A stretch of DNA of 64,000 bases from Aerococcaceae bacterium DSM 111020 (GCA_015863185.1 JACBXP010000005.1:79353-143352), one strand, 5' to 3'; counted from the stretch's first letter, positions 1-9,696 are shown. Program-made: numbers and translations. The notes: a model not told the origin generated them from the sequence alone.

Positions 1-48
1 TATGCTCGTATCGCATTAGGAATATAATGTTAGTTAGATGATCATATT

Positions 49-96
49 AAAAAAACACTGCGAACAAGAAAGTTTCATCTTGTCATGCAGTGTTTT
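49..96 (-). terminator. Intrinsic terminator of recQ
   Basis: A hairpin with outer arms AAAACACTGC (52-61) and GCAGTGTTTT (87-96) and an inner ACAAGA/TCTTGT stem lies just past the recQ stop. Read on the minus strand it ends in a U-run made by the A-run at about 49-55. The T-run on the right means it may also stop transcripts arriving from the left on the plus strand. Confidence 0.8.
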
Positions 97-97
97 C

Positions 98-1864
98 TTA
101 TGATTGGTTTTGTTGATAATGTTGAATCGCTTCAGTAAAGGGCTCTGCATATTTTTCTGCTTTAACTTGACCGATGCCATCGACCTTTAAAAATTGGACA
201 AAATCAGTAGGTTGTGTGTTGGTCATGTCGACTAATGTTTTGTTATTGCAGATAATATAAGCAGGAACATGTTCTTTTTGTGCTAATTTTGAGCGAACTT
301 CTCTTAGTATCGAGTATAATTCAGGATCATTTGCTGTTGTCGTTCCCGAAGATTTAGTTTTCGTCTGACGCGAATAATGTTTGTATTTCATCGTTAGTTT
401 TTCTTGATTAAATAGGATATCTTTGGCATGTACGGTGAGAACTAATCCATTGAATTCATTGAGGGTTAAATAATTTTCAGCGAGTAAACGAGAAATGATA
501 TCTTTGATATAGGATTCACTGTGATTCTTCAATAATCCGAAAGTTGATAATTTATCAAAGCCATTCCGGAGGACTCTTTGATCTTTAACACCCCTTAGAA
601 CATGACTGACCATCGTCATTCCGAAACTGTGTTTCATTCTAACGATGTTTGATAAAATCATTTGAGCTTCTTTAGTGACATCGATCACTTCGAATTCATG
701 GAGACAGCTTGAGCAATAATCACAAGGGGCATCATATGCCTCGCTAAAGTAATTCAAAATAAATTTCCGCAAACAAGTGGTCGTATTAGCATACCCAATC
801 ATGGCATCTAAGCGACGGTGTACATAAGGGTCTTGACTGGTTTCTAAGAGTCTTTTGCTACTGACAATATCTTGTGCAGAGAAAAGTAAAATAGCCTCCG
901 CATCTAATCCATCTCTACCCGCACGTCCAGCTTCTTGATAATAACTTTCTAAATCAGTCGGCATATTATAGTGTATTACCCGGCGGACATCTGTCTTGTC
1001 AATCCCCATTCCAAATGCATTGGTTGCGACAATAATATTACACTGATCATAAATAAATTGATTTTGGGCATGATCGCGTTGTGTTTGGGATAAACCGGCA
1101 TGATAACGACAGACATTATAATCGCTTTTTAGTAATCGTTCATATATTTGGTCAACATTTTTACGCGTATTAGCATATATAATCATGGCGTCTTCATGAT
1201 TTAACAAGGAATTTAAATGTTTCGCTTTTGAATCGGGTTCAATGACAGTGAAACGAATATTGGGACGATCAAATGAATTGATGATCGTTTCCGGAAATTG
1301 TAACCCTAATTGGTCAACAATATCATGTTGAACTAAAGGAGTTGCTGTCGCGGTGAAGGCAGCAATGATAGGGCGTTGATTGAAATAATCAATAAATTCA
1401 GTGATTTGCCGATAACTCGGACGAAAATCATGGCCCCATTGCGATACACAATGCGCTTCGTCAATCGCAATCATCGAAATTTTATTGGGAAGTTGGTTGA
1501 GAAAAGTAGGATGTTGCAATCTTTCTGGAGCAACATAGAGTAATTTTATAGCACCACGATCAATATCATCATTGATTTTATTCATTTCTTCGATATCCAT
1601 TCCTGAATGAATATAAGCCGCAGGAATGCCATAATCATTTAACGCATCGACTTGATCTTTCATTAGCGAAATGAGTGGTGTAATCACCACTGTTAGATAA
1701 GGTAATAGAACGGCAGGTAATTGATAACAAATCGATTTACCACCGCCCGTTGGTAAAATACCTAGGACGTCTTTTCCTGCTAAGATTGCTCGAATCAAAG
1801 ACTCTTGTCCTTCTCTAAAGTTTTGATAACCGAAATGCTTTACTAATTCTTGAGTAAGTGACAC
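98..1864 (-). CDS. recQ: ATP-dependent DNA helicase RecQ
   Basis: This is a 3'-5' superfamily 2 DNA helicase for recombinational repair and stalled forks. The protein has about 588 residues. Visible motifs are Walker A (LPTGGGKS) near the N-terminus, the DEAH box (AIDEAHCVSQWGHDFRP), motif VI (YYQEAGRAGRDG), a Cys-rich zinc-binding segment (CLRKF...CDYCSSC) and a C-terminal HRDC domain (VPAYIICNNKTL onward). The open frame extends to an ATG at 1885, but AAGGAGG lies inside that extension, six bases before a GTG at 1862-1864. I therefore start the gene at the GTG. It is the only complete gene on the minus strand, divergent from the next gene, with its own terminator. The family assignment is secure. 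The GTG start is inferred from the ribosome binding site. Confidence 0.95.
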   Translation of the reverse strand: MSLTQELVKHFGYQNFREGQESLIRAILAGKDVLGILPTGGGKSICYQLPAVLLPYLTVVITPLISLMKDQVDALNDYGIPAAYIHSGMDIEEMNKINDDIDRGAIKLLYVAPERLQHPTFLNQLPNKISMIAIDEAHCVSQWGHDFRPSYRQITEFIDYFNQRPIIAAFTATATPLVQHDIVDQLGLQFPETIINSFDRPNIRFTVIEPDSKAKHLNSLLNHEDAMIIYANTRKNVDQIYERLLKSDYNVCRYHAGLSQTQRDHAQNQFIYDQCNIIVATNAFGMGIDKTDVRRVIHYNMPTDLESYYQEAGRAGRDGLDAEAILLFSAQDIVSSKRLLETSQDPYVHRRLDAMIGYANTTTCLRKFILNYFSEAYDAPCDYCSSCLHEFEVIDVTKEAQMILSNIVRMKHSFGMTMVSHVLRGVKDQRVLRNGFDKLSTFGLLKNHSESYIKDIISRLLAENYLTLNEFNGLVLTVHAKDILFNQEKLTMKYKHYSRQTKTKSSGTTTANDPELYSILREVRSKLAQKEHVPAYIICNNKTLVDMTNTQPTDFVQFLKVDGIGQVKAEKYAEPFTEAIQHYQQNQS

Positions 1865-1970
1865 AAGCGTCCTCCTTCTTTCCATTTTTTCATTATGTTA
1901 TATTTATTTCTATGAAAACAAATAATATTAAAATTATATCAAAGTTTAGTATACCAAAGAAAGGAAATGT

Positions 1971-2366
1971 ATGAAGAACGAAGATTTTCAAATGATATCA
2001 CATGAAGTTGAATTAACTGATGAACGTAATCCAATGATTGGTGAATTTAAAATTCACTTTTTATTGCGTGTTCCTCGTAGTCATATCGCAACAGATATTC
2101 GCACAGGATTTCCTTATTTGATGCGTGAAGACCGCGAACAATTAGAAGAGATGATTGACCAACATTTTATTTACTATATCAATGAGGTTGTTCAAGGAGA
2201 AGCGATCCGGCCACTGACTTTTATTGATGGATTTTTAGAATCCTTGGAAATTAAAATATTAGAGTTATTCGCCACTGATTTAAAAAATCTCTATCTTGAA
2301 AGTACCTCCGTCAGCATTTTCACAGATATTCTTTCTCATAAAATCTCTGAAAAATATTATCAATAA
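1971..2366 (+). CDS. Conserved-looking small protein of unknown function (131 aa)
   Basis: I do not recognise this family. The product is a soluble, acidic protein of 131 residues with no signal peptide, membrane segment or Cys motif. It starts at an ATG behind AAAGGAAA. A mixed alpha/beta content is suggested by alternating hydrophobic stretches (FKIHFLLRV, IKILELFATDLKNLYL). It lies between divergent recQ and clpB, and its stop codon is only a few bases before the first CtsR-type box of clpB. Being upstream of that promoter, it should not be part of the clpB transcript. Good ribosome binding site, base composition like its neighbours and length make it a credible gene. Its role is unknown. 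Confidence 0.7.
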   Translation: MKNEDFQMISHEVELTDERNPMIGEFKIHFLLRVPRSHIATDIRTGFPYLMREDREQLEEMIDQHFIYYINEVVQGEAIRPLTFIDGFLESLEIKILELFATDLKNLYLESTSVSIFTDILSHKISEKYYQ

Positions 2367-2367
2367 A

Positions 2368-2384
2368 TGTCAAAATAAGTCAAA
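2368..2384 (+). promoter_or_regulatory. CtsR-type operator 1 upstream of clpB
   Basis: TGTCAAA-ATA-AGTCAAA matches the tandem heptamer recognised by CtsR (RGTCAAA-NAN-RGTCAAA) at all but the first base. CtsR is the class III heat-shock repressor of clp genes in Bacillota. The gene for CtsR itself is not in this window. Confidence 0.75.
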
Positions 2385-2390
2385 CAAATG

Positions 2391-2407
2391 TTTGACTTAT
2401 CCTGACT
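2391..2407 (-). promoter_or_regulatory. CtsR-type operator 2, overlapping the clpB -35 box
   Basis: Read on the minus strand this is AGTCAGG-ATA-AGTCAAA: one perfect and one partial heptamer with the NAN spacer. It overlaps the TTGACT -35 hexamer of the clpB promoter, so binding would block RNA polymerase. Confidence 0.65.
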
Positions 2408-2420
2408 AATGATGTATACT
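2392..2420 (+). promoter_or_regulatory. SigA-type promoter of clpB
   Basis: TTGACT (2392-2397), a 17-base spacer and TATACT (2415-2420) form a near-consensus vegetative promoter. It lies about 90 bases before the clpB start and between CtsR-type boxes. Confidence 0.8.
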
Positions 2421-2474
2421 ATAAATAGTCAAGCAAGAAAGAGATTATTCTCTCTCTTTTTTTAAAGACAAAAC

Positions 2475-2491
2475 ATTGACTAATTTTGACT
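2475..2491 (-). promoter_or_regulatory. CtsR-type operator 3 in the clpB leader
   Basis: Read on the minus strand this is AGTCAAA-ATT-AGTCAAT. The heptamers match the CtsR consensus except for the last base, and the spacer is ATT where the consensus is NAN. It lies in the untranslated leader just ahead of the ribosome binding site. Confidence 0.6.
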
Positions 2492-2512
2492 AATAGAATC
2501 GGAGGTATTTCG

Positions 2513-5122
2513 ATGATTGAGAAAATGACAACAACGATGCAACAAGCACTTGCTGAAGCACAACAAGTTGCAATCACTCGTAAACATCAACAAATAGATA
2601 TAGCACATCTTTGGTTAATTTTTATTCAACCAGATCATTTCGCTTATAAACTTTATCAGGATATCGGAACACCGCTGGAATCCTTTAAACAAATTATAGA
2701 AGATGAAATTGACAAATTAAGTGTGGTTGAAGGTAATGTTCAATATGGGCAACAAATATCGCAACGCTTAAATCAGTTGCTGACAAATGCCAATCAGATT
2801 GCACAAGAATTTGGCGATGAATATTTAGCGACGGAAGTATTACTGCTCGCACTGTACAAACAAGCAAATAATCCTTTGACGATTTTCTTAAATGAAAATA
2901 ACGTAACAGAACAACAATTAAAAGAACGCATCGAAGAATTAAGAGGAGGGGAACGTGTGACACAACAAAATCAAGAAGAAACTTATGAAGCATTAGAAAA
3001 ATATGCGACGAATTTAAATGATGCGGTAAAACAGAATAAACTCGATCCCGTCATTGGACGAGATGAAGAAATCCGTGATGTTATCCGTATCTTATCAAGA
3101 AAAACAAAAAATAATCCCGTATTAATCGGAGATCCCGGCGTTGGTAAAACAGCAATAGTTGAAGGATTAGCTCAACGAATTGTTCGCCGTGATGTCCCAG
3201 AGAATCTTAAGGATAAAGAAATTTGGAGTCTCGATATGGGAGCATTAATTGCTGGCGCAAAATATCGCGGTGAATTTGAAGAGCGACTGAAAGCCGTTCT
3301 AAAAGAAGTTAAAAATTCTGAAGGACAAATCTTATTATTCATTGATGAAATCCATAACATTGTAGGTGCCGGTAAGACTGAAGGGTCGATGGATGCAGGA
3401 AACCTCTTGAAACCAATGTTAGCAAGAGGAGAATTGCATACGATTGGTGCTACGACCTTGGATGAATACCGTGAACATTTTGAAAAAGATAAAGCATTGG
3501 AGCGTCGTTTCCAACGTGTCATGGTATTAGAACCAACCGTCGAAGATACCATAACAATTCTTAGAGGACTAAAAGAACGTTATGAAATTCACCATGGTGT
3601 TAATATTCATGATAATGCGATCGTTGCTGCTGCTACGATGTCAAATCGTTATATCACTGATCGTTATTTACCAGACAAAGCGATTGACTTAATCGATGAA
3701 GCTTCTGCTACCATTAATATGGAATTGAACTCTGTTCCAATTGAAATGGATACTGTCAATCGTCGTTTAATGACGCTTGAAATTGAAGAAGCAGCATTGA
3801 AAAAAGAAACAGATGACGCTTCTAAGAAACGCTTAGAAATTCTTCAAGAAGAGTTAGCAGATTTACGAGAACAAGCGAATGTTCTCAAAATGCAATGGGA
3901 AGAAGAAAAAGCATCGACGAATCTCATTCGCGAAAAACGTGAAGAATTAGATCAAGCGCGCCATGATTTAGAAGACGCACAAAGCAATTATGAATTGGAA
4001 AGAGCGGCTGAATTACAGCATGGCATTATCCCTAAATTAGAAGAAGAGGTCCGTGAATTAGAAGCTGAACACGAAGCTTCTCTGGATGAGGATTCTGTTC
4101 GCTTGACTCAAGAAGCAGTCACAGAAGAAGAGATTGCTAAAGTAGTCGAACGATTAACGGGCATTCCAGTGGCTAAATTAGTTGCTGGAGAAAGAGATAA
4201 ATTATTGGCACTCGACGAAACACTTTCAACGCGTGTCATCGGCCAAACAGAAGCGATTGATCGTGTGACCGAAGCAGTCTTACGTTCACGTGCAGGAATT
4301 CAAGATCCTTCTAAACCTATCGGTTCCTTCCTATTCTTAGGACCAACAGGGGTAGGGAAAACGGAATTAGCTAAAGCACTTGCTGAACAATTATTTGATT
4401 CTGAAGACCATATGATACGCATTGATATGTCTGAGTATATGGAGAAACACACTGTGTCTCGGTTAGTTGGAGCACCTCCTGGTTATATTGGCCATGAAGA
4501 TGGGGGACAATTAACGGAAGCGGTTCGTCGCAATCCTTATACAATTGTTTTACTTGATGAAATCGAAAAAGCGCATCCTGATGTCTTTAATATCTTATTA
4601 CAAGTATTAGATGACGGACGGTTAACCGATTCTAAGGGCCGTGTTGTTGACTTCAAGAATACCGTTGTTATTATGACTTCAAATGCTGGATCACAATACC
4701 TGTTAGATGGGGTAGATGACAAAGGTAATATTACGGATGAAGCAAGAGATCAAGTCGAATCGACCTTGAAAGCGACATTTAAACCAGAATTCTTGAATCG
4801 TATCGATGATATCGTCATGTTCTCACCATTATCAATGAATAATATGACGAAGATTGTTTACAAAATGATTCAACAACTCTCTTCACGATTGGAAGAACAA
4901 GAGATTGATCTTCGAATTACAGAAGAAGCTGCCAATTGGTTGGCTGAACAAGGTTATGATCCAATTTATGGTGCAAGACCACTTCAACGGTTTATTACGA
5001 AACAACTGGAAACACCATTGGCTCGTGCGATTATTGGTGGTCAAGTGATGCCTCAATCCATTGTGACGGTGGAATTAAAAGATGATGCATTAGTTTTTGA
5101 TAGCCAATTAAAAGAAGAATAA
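2513..5122 (+). CDS. clpB: ATP-dependent disaggregase ClpB
   Basis: This hexameric AAA+ unfoldase works with DnaK/DnaJ/GrpE to extract proteins from aggregates. The product has about 869 residues, the usual ClpB length. In order it has the double Clp-N repeat domain (about 1-150), a first AAA+ module with Walker A GDPGVGKT near residue 206 and LLFIDEIHN, a long middle coiled coil (about 390-520) that separates ClpB from ClpC and ClpA, and a second AAA+ module with Walker A GPTGVGKT near residue 610. The frame extends upstream to 2486, but GGAGG at 2501-2505 sets the ATG at 2513. Three CtsR-type boxes flank its promoter, so it is likely repressed by CtsR and induced by heat. A strong terminator follows. 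Confidence 0.97.
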   Translation: MIEKMTTTMQQALAEAQQVAITRKHQQIDIAHLWLIFIQPDHFAYKLYQDIGTPLESFKQIIEDEIDKLSVVEGNVQYGQQISQRLNQLLTNANQIAQEFGDEYLATEVLLLALYKQANNPLTIFLNENNVTEQQLKERIEELRGGERVTQQNQEETYEALEKYATNLNDAVKQNKLDPVIGRDEEIRDVIRILSRKTKNNPVLIGDPGVGKTAIVEGLAQRIVRRDVPENLKDKEIWSLDMGALIAGAKYRGEFEERLKAVLKEVKNSEGQILLFIDEIHNIVGAGKTEGSMDAGNLLKPMLARGELHTIGATTLDEYREHFEKDKALERRFQRVMVLEPTVEDTITILRGLKERYEIHHGVNIHDNAIVAAATMSNRYITDRYLPDKAIDLIDEASATINMELNSVPIEMDTVNRRLMTLEIEEAALKKETDDASKKRLEILQEELADLREQANVLKMQWEEEKASTNLIREKREELDQARHDLEDAQSNYELERAAELQHGIIPKLEEEVRELEAEHEASLDEDSVRLTQEAVTEEEIAKVVERLTGIPVAKLVAGERDKLLALDETLSTRVIGQTEAIDRVTEAVLRSRAGIQDPSKPIGSFLFLGPTGVGKTELAKALAEQLFDSEDHMIRIDMSEYMEKHTVSRLVGAPPGYIGHEDGGQLTEAVRRNPYTIVLLDEIEKAHPDVFNILLQVLDDGRLTDSKGRVVDFKNTVVIMTSNAGSQYLLDGVDDKGNITDEARDQVESTLKATFKPEFLNRIDDIVMFSPLSMNNMTKIVYKMIQQLSSRLEEQEIDLRITEEAANWLAEQGYDPIYGARPLQRFITKQLETPLARAIIGGQVMPQSIVTVELKDDALVFDSQLKEE

Positions 5123-5135
5123 TCATATTTACATC

Positions 5136-5168
5136 TAGTCGGAACCTTAACGTGTTCCGACTATTTTT
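5136..5168 (+). terminator. Intrinsic terminator of clpB
   Basis: A perfect 10-bp stem, TAGTCGGAAC (5136-5145) with GTTCCGACTA (5154-5163), is followed by five T residues 14 bases after the clpB stop. Confidence 0.92.
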
Positions 5169-5571
5169 GTCTCATTGATATCTGTTAATAACAAACAATC
5201 ATCCGATAAAAGTTTAAAGTAAAAGTTTCATCTAACAAAGATGACAGAATTTCTTCAAGAGGATTTCTAGAATCATCGATTACTCATGCTTGGCATGTTT
5301 GATAAATGATTATGGTCTGATGTGATCACTATCGATCACAATATGACTGACCGAGAAATGTTGAAAGATGATGCGATTTAGTATTTCATTCAATCTATGC
5401 CTTCTGATGTTTTCATTGGGTAAACAGAAATTGTCTCCCCTAAATGCGCATTGAAATTCAGCCCAAAATCGTCTAAAATCATTTGGAAACATTTTCTTGT
5501 TTGATTCAAGATATTTTCTTTGGTGTAGAAAAAAATTGTGGTAAGATGTTTGATTAGAAAGGTGTGATTGA
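5169..5571. other. Non-coding gap between clpB and the AI-2E family gene
   Basis: About 400 bases contain no gene I can support. A minus-strand open frame covers 5310-5627, but it lacks a ribosome binding site, runs into the next gene and shows no family motif I recognise. It could be decayed coding sequence. No clear promoter for the downstream gene was identified beyond the AT-rich stretch near 5500-5555. Confidence 0.5.
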
Positions 5572-6744
5572 TTGGATAAATACAAAAAAGTCGACAAATT
5601 AATAATGAAATATTTATTGATGCTCATTGCCGTAGTTTTTGTTATTTTAAATCATAAAATGATCTTTAGTTGGTTGGGCAATCTTTTCACTGTGTTATCC
5701 CCCATCTTCTTTGGCGCTGTATTAGCTTATATTTTAAATATTTTAATGGAATTTTTTGAAAGACATTATTTTCCAAATCGCGAGGAAAAATGGGTGAATA
5801 ATACTAGAAGGCCCATCAGTATTTTGCTTTCCATTGTGGTCATTATTCTCGTTCTGTTTTTCGTCATGCGCTTAGTTATTCCGCAATTACTATCCGTATT
5901 TGAACAAACATTAACCATTTTACCGACCTTAGCTGAAAATTTTCGTCTATGGGTGATTAGAAATGAAGAATTATTTCCACCGATTTCAGATTTTGTAAGC
6001 CAATGGAATTTTGATTGGCAAAATATCGTACAAAGAACCTTAAACTTTGTCAATGATGTGACCGGATCATTTATTAATACGGCATTTTCTACGGTTACCT
6101 CTGCCTTTAGTATTATTGTGAATCTGTTTCTATCCTTGATGATTGCTGTTTATATTCTGTTTTCAAAAGAAAAGTTAAGCAAAAATTTCAATCAAGTATT
6201 TGAAACGTATCTTTCATCGAAGAATAATCGACGTTTACATTATGTGTTAAGTGTCTTTGATGAATCATTCCGCAATTTTATTACCGGAGAAGTGATTGAA
6301 GCAGCCATACTTGGGATGATGATGACAGTTGGAATGCTAATATTCCAATTCCCATATGCAACAATGATTGGTGCCTTGACCGGGGTCACAGCGATTATTC
6401 CGATACTTGGAGCCTATTTATCGGGAGCTGTTGGATTTCTCTTGATTTTGATGAATTCACCGATCCAAGCATTGTTCTTCATCATCTTTATCGTTGTGGT
6501 ACAACAAATAGAAGGGAATTTAATTTATCCACGTGTTGTAGGTAGTTCGATTGGGTTACCTGGTCTATGGGTGTTAATCGCTGTAACTATCGGAGGTGGC
6601 GTTGGCGGTATTGGCGGGATGCTCGTTGCAGTGCCATTAGCATCAGCTTTATATCGTATGTTGAAAGATGATGTAAAAAAACGTCATGATATTCAAAACA
6701 CCCGACATCAAACAACAGAAGAATATCAAAAAATCATTCATTAA
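5572..6744 (+). CDS. AI-2E family transporter (YtvI/PerM-like membrane protein)
   Basis: This is a 390-residue integral membrane protein of the AI-2 exporter (PerM) superfamily. About eight hydrophobic segments are visible, including residues 12-30, 35-55, 75-98, a pair in the middle (LFLSLMIAVYILFS) and a C-terminal bundle (GALTGVTAIIPILGAYLSGAVGFLLIL, VVVQQIEGNLIYPRVVG, GIGGMLVAVPLAS). The motifs IPILGAYLSG and QQIEGNLIYPRVVGSSIGLPGLWV are family hallmarks. Members have been linked to AI-2 export or Na+/H+ antiport; the substrate here cannot be read from sequence. The TTG start follows AAAGGTG. It is monocistronic, bounded by a gap upstream and a terminator downstream. Confidence 0.88.
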   Translation: MDKYKKVDKLIMKYLLMLIAVVFVILNHKMIFSWLGNLFTVLSPIFFGAVLAYILNILMEFFERHYFPNREEKWVNNTRRPISILLSIVVIILVLFFVMRLVIPQLLSVFEQTLTILPTLAENFRLWVIRNEELFPPISDFVSQWNFDWQNIVQRTLNFVNDVTGSFINTAFSTVTSAFSIIVNLFLSLMIAVYILFSKEKLSKNFNQVFETYLSSKNNRRLHYVLSVFDESFRNFITGEVIEAAILGMMMTVGMLIFQFPYATMIGALTGVTAIIPILGAYLSGAVGFLLILMNSPIQALFFIIFIVVVQQIEGNLIYPRVVGSSIGLPGLWVLIAVTIGGGVGGIGGMLVAVPLASALYRMLKDDVKKRHDIQNTRHQTTEEYQKIIH

Positions 6745-6775
6745 AGCTTTTCAATAGTCAATGAAAGCTAAGATA

Positions 6776-6814
6776 AACGACCAAATTTATTATATTTGGT
6801 CGTTTTGTTGTTTT
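6776..6814 (+). terminator. Intrinsic terminator after the AI-2E family gene
   Basis: An 11-bp perfect stem, AACGACCAAAT (6776-6786) with ATTTGGTCGTT (6794-6804), is followed by a T-rich tract. Confidence 0.92.
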
Positions 6815-6891
6815 TATATGCGATAATTTCACCTTAAACAAGAGAAGCCAGAGGATTCACCAAGAGAATCAATCAAATCAGCATTTTATGC

Positions 6892-6920
6892 TTGTCAAAG
6901 CATCGCGATTCATATATAAT
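6892..6920 (+). promoter_or_regulatory. Promoter of rpsB
   Basis: TTGTCA (6892-6897), a 17-base spacer and TATAAT (6915-6920). The start of transcription near 6927 would leave a leader of about 110 bases before rpsB. Confidence 0.8.
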
Positions 6921-6926
6921 ACTTGA

Positions 6927-7038
6927 TGGTTGTAAGACCAATAAAACGCACAATAGTGGATAATTATCAGGGTGCTTTCTCACGGGAGTCTGTTAATCAG
7001 CGAAACTATTGGTGGAAAAAACCAAAGGAGAATGAAAA
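6927..7038 (+). ncRNA. Structured 5' leader of rpsB (probable S2 autoregulatory leader)
   Basis: The leader can pair ACCAATA (6937-6943) with TATTGGT (7007-7013), or alternatively AATAGT (6952-6957) with ACTATT (7005-7010). The two pairings share bases 7007-7010 and exclude each other. The GATAATTATC palindrome (6959-6968) and a GC-rich CACGGGAG segment lie inside. The ribosome binding site AAAGGAG (7024-7030) is just beyond the structure. Ribosomal protein genes are often self-controlled through such leaders. Assignment as an S2-binding leader is inference from position and structure. Confidence 0.55.
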
Positions 7039-7818
7039 ATGGCAGTTATTTCTATGAAACAATTATTGGAAGCCGGAGTACACTTCGGTCACCAAACTCG
7101 TCGTTGGAACCCAAAAATGAAAAAGTATATCTTTACAGAGCGTAATGGTATCTATATCATTGACTTACAAAAAACCGTCAAATTAGTTGACGAAGCATAT
7201 AATGCAATGCGTGATTACTCAGCAAATGGTGGCGTTGTATTGTTTGTTGGTACTAAAAAACAAGCACAACAATCGATCCAAGAACAAGCTGAACGTGCAG
7301 GACAATACTATGTAAATCACCGTTGGTTAGGTGGCTTATTAACGAACTGGGAAACAATCCAACAATCAATTAAACGTTTGAAATCAATTGAAACCATGCA
7401 AGAAGATGGGACATTTGATTTATTACCTAAAAAAGAAGTTGGGGAATTATTAAAAGAATTAGACCGTCTTGAATCAAACTTAGGCGGAATTAAAGATATG
7501 CCTCACTTACCAGATGTTATTTATATCGTTGATCCACGTAAAGAACACATTGCTGTTCAAGAAGCGAATAAATTAAATGTTCCAATCATCGCTATGGTTG
7601 ATACAAACTGTGATCCAGATGAAGTGGATGTTGTTATCCCTTCAAATGACGATGCGATTCGTGCGATTAAATTAATTACAACAGCGATGGCTGATGCTGT
7701 GATCGAAGCAAACCAAGGAGAAGCTAACGATAGCTCTGATGAGCAATCAGACAGCGAATTCTTTGATAATTTATTCGATAATGACGAAGAAGAAAATTCA
7801 GAAGAAACAGCTGAATAA
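7039..7818 (+). CDS. rpsB: 30S ribosomal protein S2
   Basis: This is ribosomal protein S2 of the small subunit, needed for S1 docking and 30S function. The 259-residue product opens with the typical [24 protein letters not shown] signature region and contains the second S2 signature around [20 protein letters not shown] (residues about 154-175). It carries an acidic, Ser/Glu/Asp-rich tail (about residues 225-259), longer than in some relatives. AAAGGAG precedes the ATG. It leads the classic rpsB-tsf-pyrH-frr cluster, with a structured leader upstream and a hairpin between it and tsf that should reduce read-through. Confidence 0.98.
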   Translation: MAVISMKQLLEAGVHFGHQTRRWNPKMKKYIFTERNGIYIIDLQKTVKLVDEAYNAMRDYSANGGVVLFVGTKKQAQQSIQEQAERAGQYYVNHRWLGGLLTNWETIQQSIKRLKSIETMQEDGTFDLLPKKEVGELLKELDRLESNLGGIKDMPHLPDVIYIVDPRKEHIAVQEANKLNVPIIAMVDTNCDPDEVDVVIPSNDDAIRAIKLITTAMADAVIEANQGEANDSSDEQSDSEFFDNLFDNDEEENSEETAE

Positions 7819-7830
7819 CAGAGGAAATTT

Positions 7831-7890
7831 ACCGTTCTTACCAGACAATGTTAGGTGATAGGCCTTATTATTGGTAGGGGCGGTTTTTTT
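7831..7890 (+). terminator. Attenuator/terminator between rpsB and tsf
   Basis: ACCGTTCTTACCA (7831-7843) can pair with TGGTAGGGGCGGT (7872-7884, imperfect in the middle), followed by a T7 run. It should reduce the amount of tsf message relative to rpsB. Confidence 0.75.
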
Positions 7891-7980
7891 AAAGGGATGA
7901 CTTGCGACGAATTATTCGTGCAACACATTCATTAAAATGATATACTATAATAGAAATTAGTTATTGGGAGGAATTTATTA

Positions 7981-8862
7981 ATGGCAAATATTACTGCAAA
8001 ACTTGTTAAAGAATTACGTGACCGTACGGGCGTTGGAATGATGGATGCAAAAAAAGCACTCGTTGAAGTTGACGGTGATATGGATGCAGCAATCGACTTC
8101 CTACGTACAAAAGGGTTAGCCACAGCTGCAAAAAAAGCAGATCGTATTGCAGCCGAAGGATTAGCAACAGCTTATGTTTCAGGTAATACTGCAGCAGTTG
8201 TTGAAGTGAACTCTGAAACGGATTTCGTAGCAAAAAATGAACAATTCCAAACATTAGTTCAAGATGTTGTTCGTGCAGTAGCAGAAAACAAACCAGCAAA
8301 TATGGAAGAAGCTTTAGCAATTGAAGTTGATGGGACAACACTTCAAGATGCAATGACAGAAGCAACAACAAAAATCGGCGAAAAAATTGATTTCCGTCGC
8401 TTTGAAATTTTAGAAAAAGAAGATTCTGATGTTTTCGGAACTTATGTTCATGCAGGTGGATCAATTGTTGCTGTTGTTAAAATAACAGATTCTGATGATG
8501 AAGAAGCAGCACGCGATGTCGCAATGCATGTTGCAGCCATCAATCCTCAATTTACTAATCGCGAAGATGTCTCAGAAGAGGTTTATAATCGCGAAAAAGA
8601 AGTACAAGTGGAAAAAACACTCGCTGAAGGGAAACCAGAACATATTGTAGAGAAAATTGTCGAAGGACGTATGGGCAAATTCTACTCTGAAATTGTTCTT
8701 GTTGAACAAGATTTCGTTAAAGACAGCGATATGACCGTTGGTCAATATATTGAATCTAAAGGTGGCAAAGTTGATTCATTTGTACGCTTCGAAGTTGGAG
8801 AAGGAATCGAGAAACGTCAAGACAATTTCGCTGAAGAAGTTGCAGCACAAATGAACCAATAA
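7981..8862 (+). CDS. tsf: Translation elongation factor Ts
   Basis: EF-Ts is the guanine-nucleotide exchange factor that regenerates EF-Tu-GTP. The 293-residue product starts with the UBA-like N-terminal domain and the first EF-Ts signature ([16 protein letters not shown]). The second signature region ([12 protein letters not shown], about residues 75-86) contains the TDFV residues that insert into EF-Tu. Length and domains are ordinary. GGGAGGAA stands before the ATG. A weak AT-rich promoter (TATACTATAAT, 7941-7951) may add a separate start for tsf downstream of the rpsB hairpin. A short GC-rich terminator follows. Confidence 0.98.
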   Translation: MANITAKLVKELRDRTGVGMMDAKKALVEVDGDMDAAIDFLRTKGLATAAKKADRIAAEGLATAYVSGNTAAVVEVNSETDFVAKNEQFQTLVQDVVRAVAENKPANMEEALAIEVDGTTLQDAMTEATTKIGEKIDFRRFEILEKEDSDVFGTYVHAGGSIVAVVKITDSDDEEAARDVAMHVAAINPQFTNREDVSEEVYNREKEVQVEKTLAEGKPEHIVEKIVEGRMGKFYSEIVLVEQDFVKDSDMTVGQYIESKGGKVDSFVRFEVGEGIEKRQDNFAEEVAAQMNQ

Positions 8863-8867
8863 AATTT

Positions 8868-8890
8868 TAGCCCCATTTGGGGCTATTTTT
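8868..8890 (+). terminator. Intrinsic terminator of tsf
   Basis: TAGCCCC-ATTT-GGGGCTA followed by TTTTT begins six bases after the tsf stop codon. Confidence 0.93.
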
Positions 8891-8930
8891 ATGGTTCTAT
8901 CGACATATCAGCAATTCAAGGAGGAAATCA

Positions 8931-9662
8931 ATGAGCCAGAATCAAGTGAAATATAAAAGAGTGGTATTGAAATTAAGTGGTGAAGCAATGGCAGGAGAAC
9001 AGGGCTTCGGCATCAATCCCAATACGATTAAAGAAATGGTCAAAGAAATTAAAGAAGTTCATGAATTAGGTGTTGAAATAGCCATCGTTGTGGGTGGTGG
9101 AAACATTTGGCGTGGAACCATCGGTGAAGAAATGGGTATGGAACGTGCCCAAGCAGATTACATGGGAATGCTTGCGACGGTTATGAATGCATTAGCATTA
9201 CAAGATGTACTCGAAGCAAATGATGTCGCTTCCCGTGTTCAGACAGCGGTTGATATGAGACAAATTGCTGAACCATATATTCGTCGTCGTGCGATTCGTC
9301 ATCTAGAAAAAGGGCGCGTGGTGATTTTTGCAGCAGGCACCGGAAATCCTTATTTCACAACAGATACAACGGCAGCATTGCGTGCAGCTGAAATTGAAGC
9401 AGATGTCATTTTAATGGCAAAAAATAATGTTGACGGCGTGTATGATGCCGATCCACGAGAAAATAAAGATGCGGCAAAATTTGATCGCTTGACTCATTTA
9501 GATGTCATTAATAAAGGGCTAAAAGTAATGGATTCTACCGCAAGTTCCTTAAGTATGGATAATGATATTCCATTAGTTGTCTTTAATTTAAATGCTCCGG
9601 GTAATATTAAGCGGGTCGTTTTAGGTGAAGACATTGGGACAACCGTCGAAGTGACGGAATAA
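8931..9662 (+). CDS. pyrH: Uridylate (UMP) kinase
   Basis: Bacterial UMP kinase phosphorylates UMP to UDP in pyrimidine nucleotide synthesis. It belongs to the amino acid kinase superfamily and is hexameric and GTP-regulated. The product has 243 residues. Visible motifs are the N-terminal KLSGEAMAG phosphate loop, [10 protein letters not shown], the acceptor-site region [16 protein letters not shown], and [20 protein letters not shown]. The open frame begins earlier at 8877, but AAGGAGG at 8918-8924 sets the start at the ATG 8931. The earlier frame also overlaps the tsf terminator. It sits between tsf and frr as in most bacteria and has its own terminator. Confidence 0.98.
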   Translation: MSQNQVKYKRVVLKLSGEAMAGEQGFGINPNTIKEMVKEIKEVHELGVEIAIVVGGGNIWRGTIGEEMGMERAQADYMGMLATVMNALALQDVLEANDVASRVQTAVDMRQIAEPYIRRRAIRHLEKGRVVIFAAGTGNPYFTTDTTAALRAAEIEADVILMAKNNVDGVYDADPRENKDAAKFDRLTHLDVINKGLKVMDSTASSLSMDNDIPLVVFNLNAPGNIKRVVLGEDIGTTVEVTE

Positions 9663-9696
9663 TTCCTTTCCTAATCACTGCAATGAAAATACATTG

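Noticed and set aside
1..27. Possible 3' end of an upstream plus-strand gene (YARIALGI then stop).
   Set aside because: Eight codons are too few to support a gene; left out of the feature list.
2694..2993. Minus-strand frame inside clpB, and similar frames inside polC, dnaE, pyk, der and grpE.
   Set aside because: Shadow frames opposite conserved genes with no initiation signals.
5310..5627. Minus-strand open frame in the clpB-AI-2E gap, first thought to be a transposase remnant (a segment HIVIDSDHI recalls ISL3-type IVDRFHIVQ).
   Set aside because: No ribosome binding site, the similarity is a few residues only, it overlaps the next gene's start and no IS ends were seen.
8006..8464. 152-codon minus-strand open frame inside tsf.
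   Set aside because: Leu/His/Phe-rich shadow of the tsf codon pattern, no start site, opposite a certain gene.
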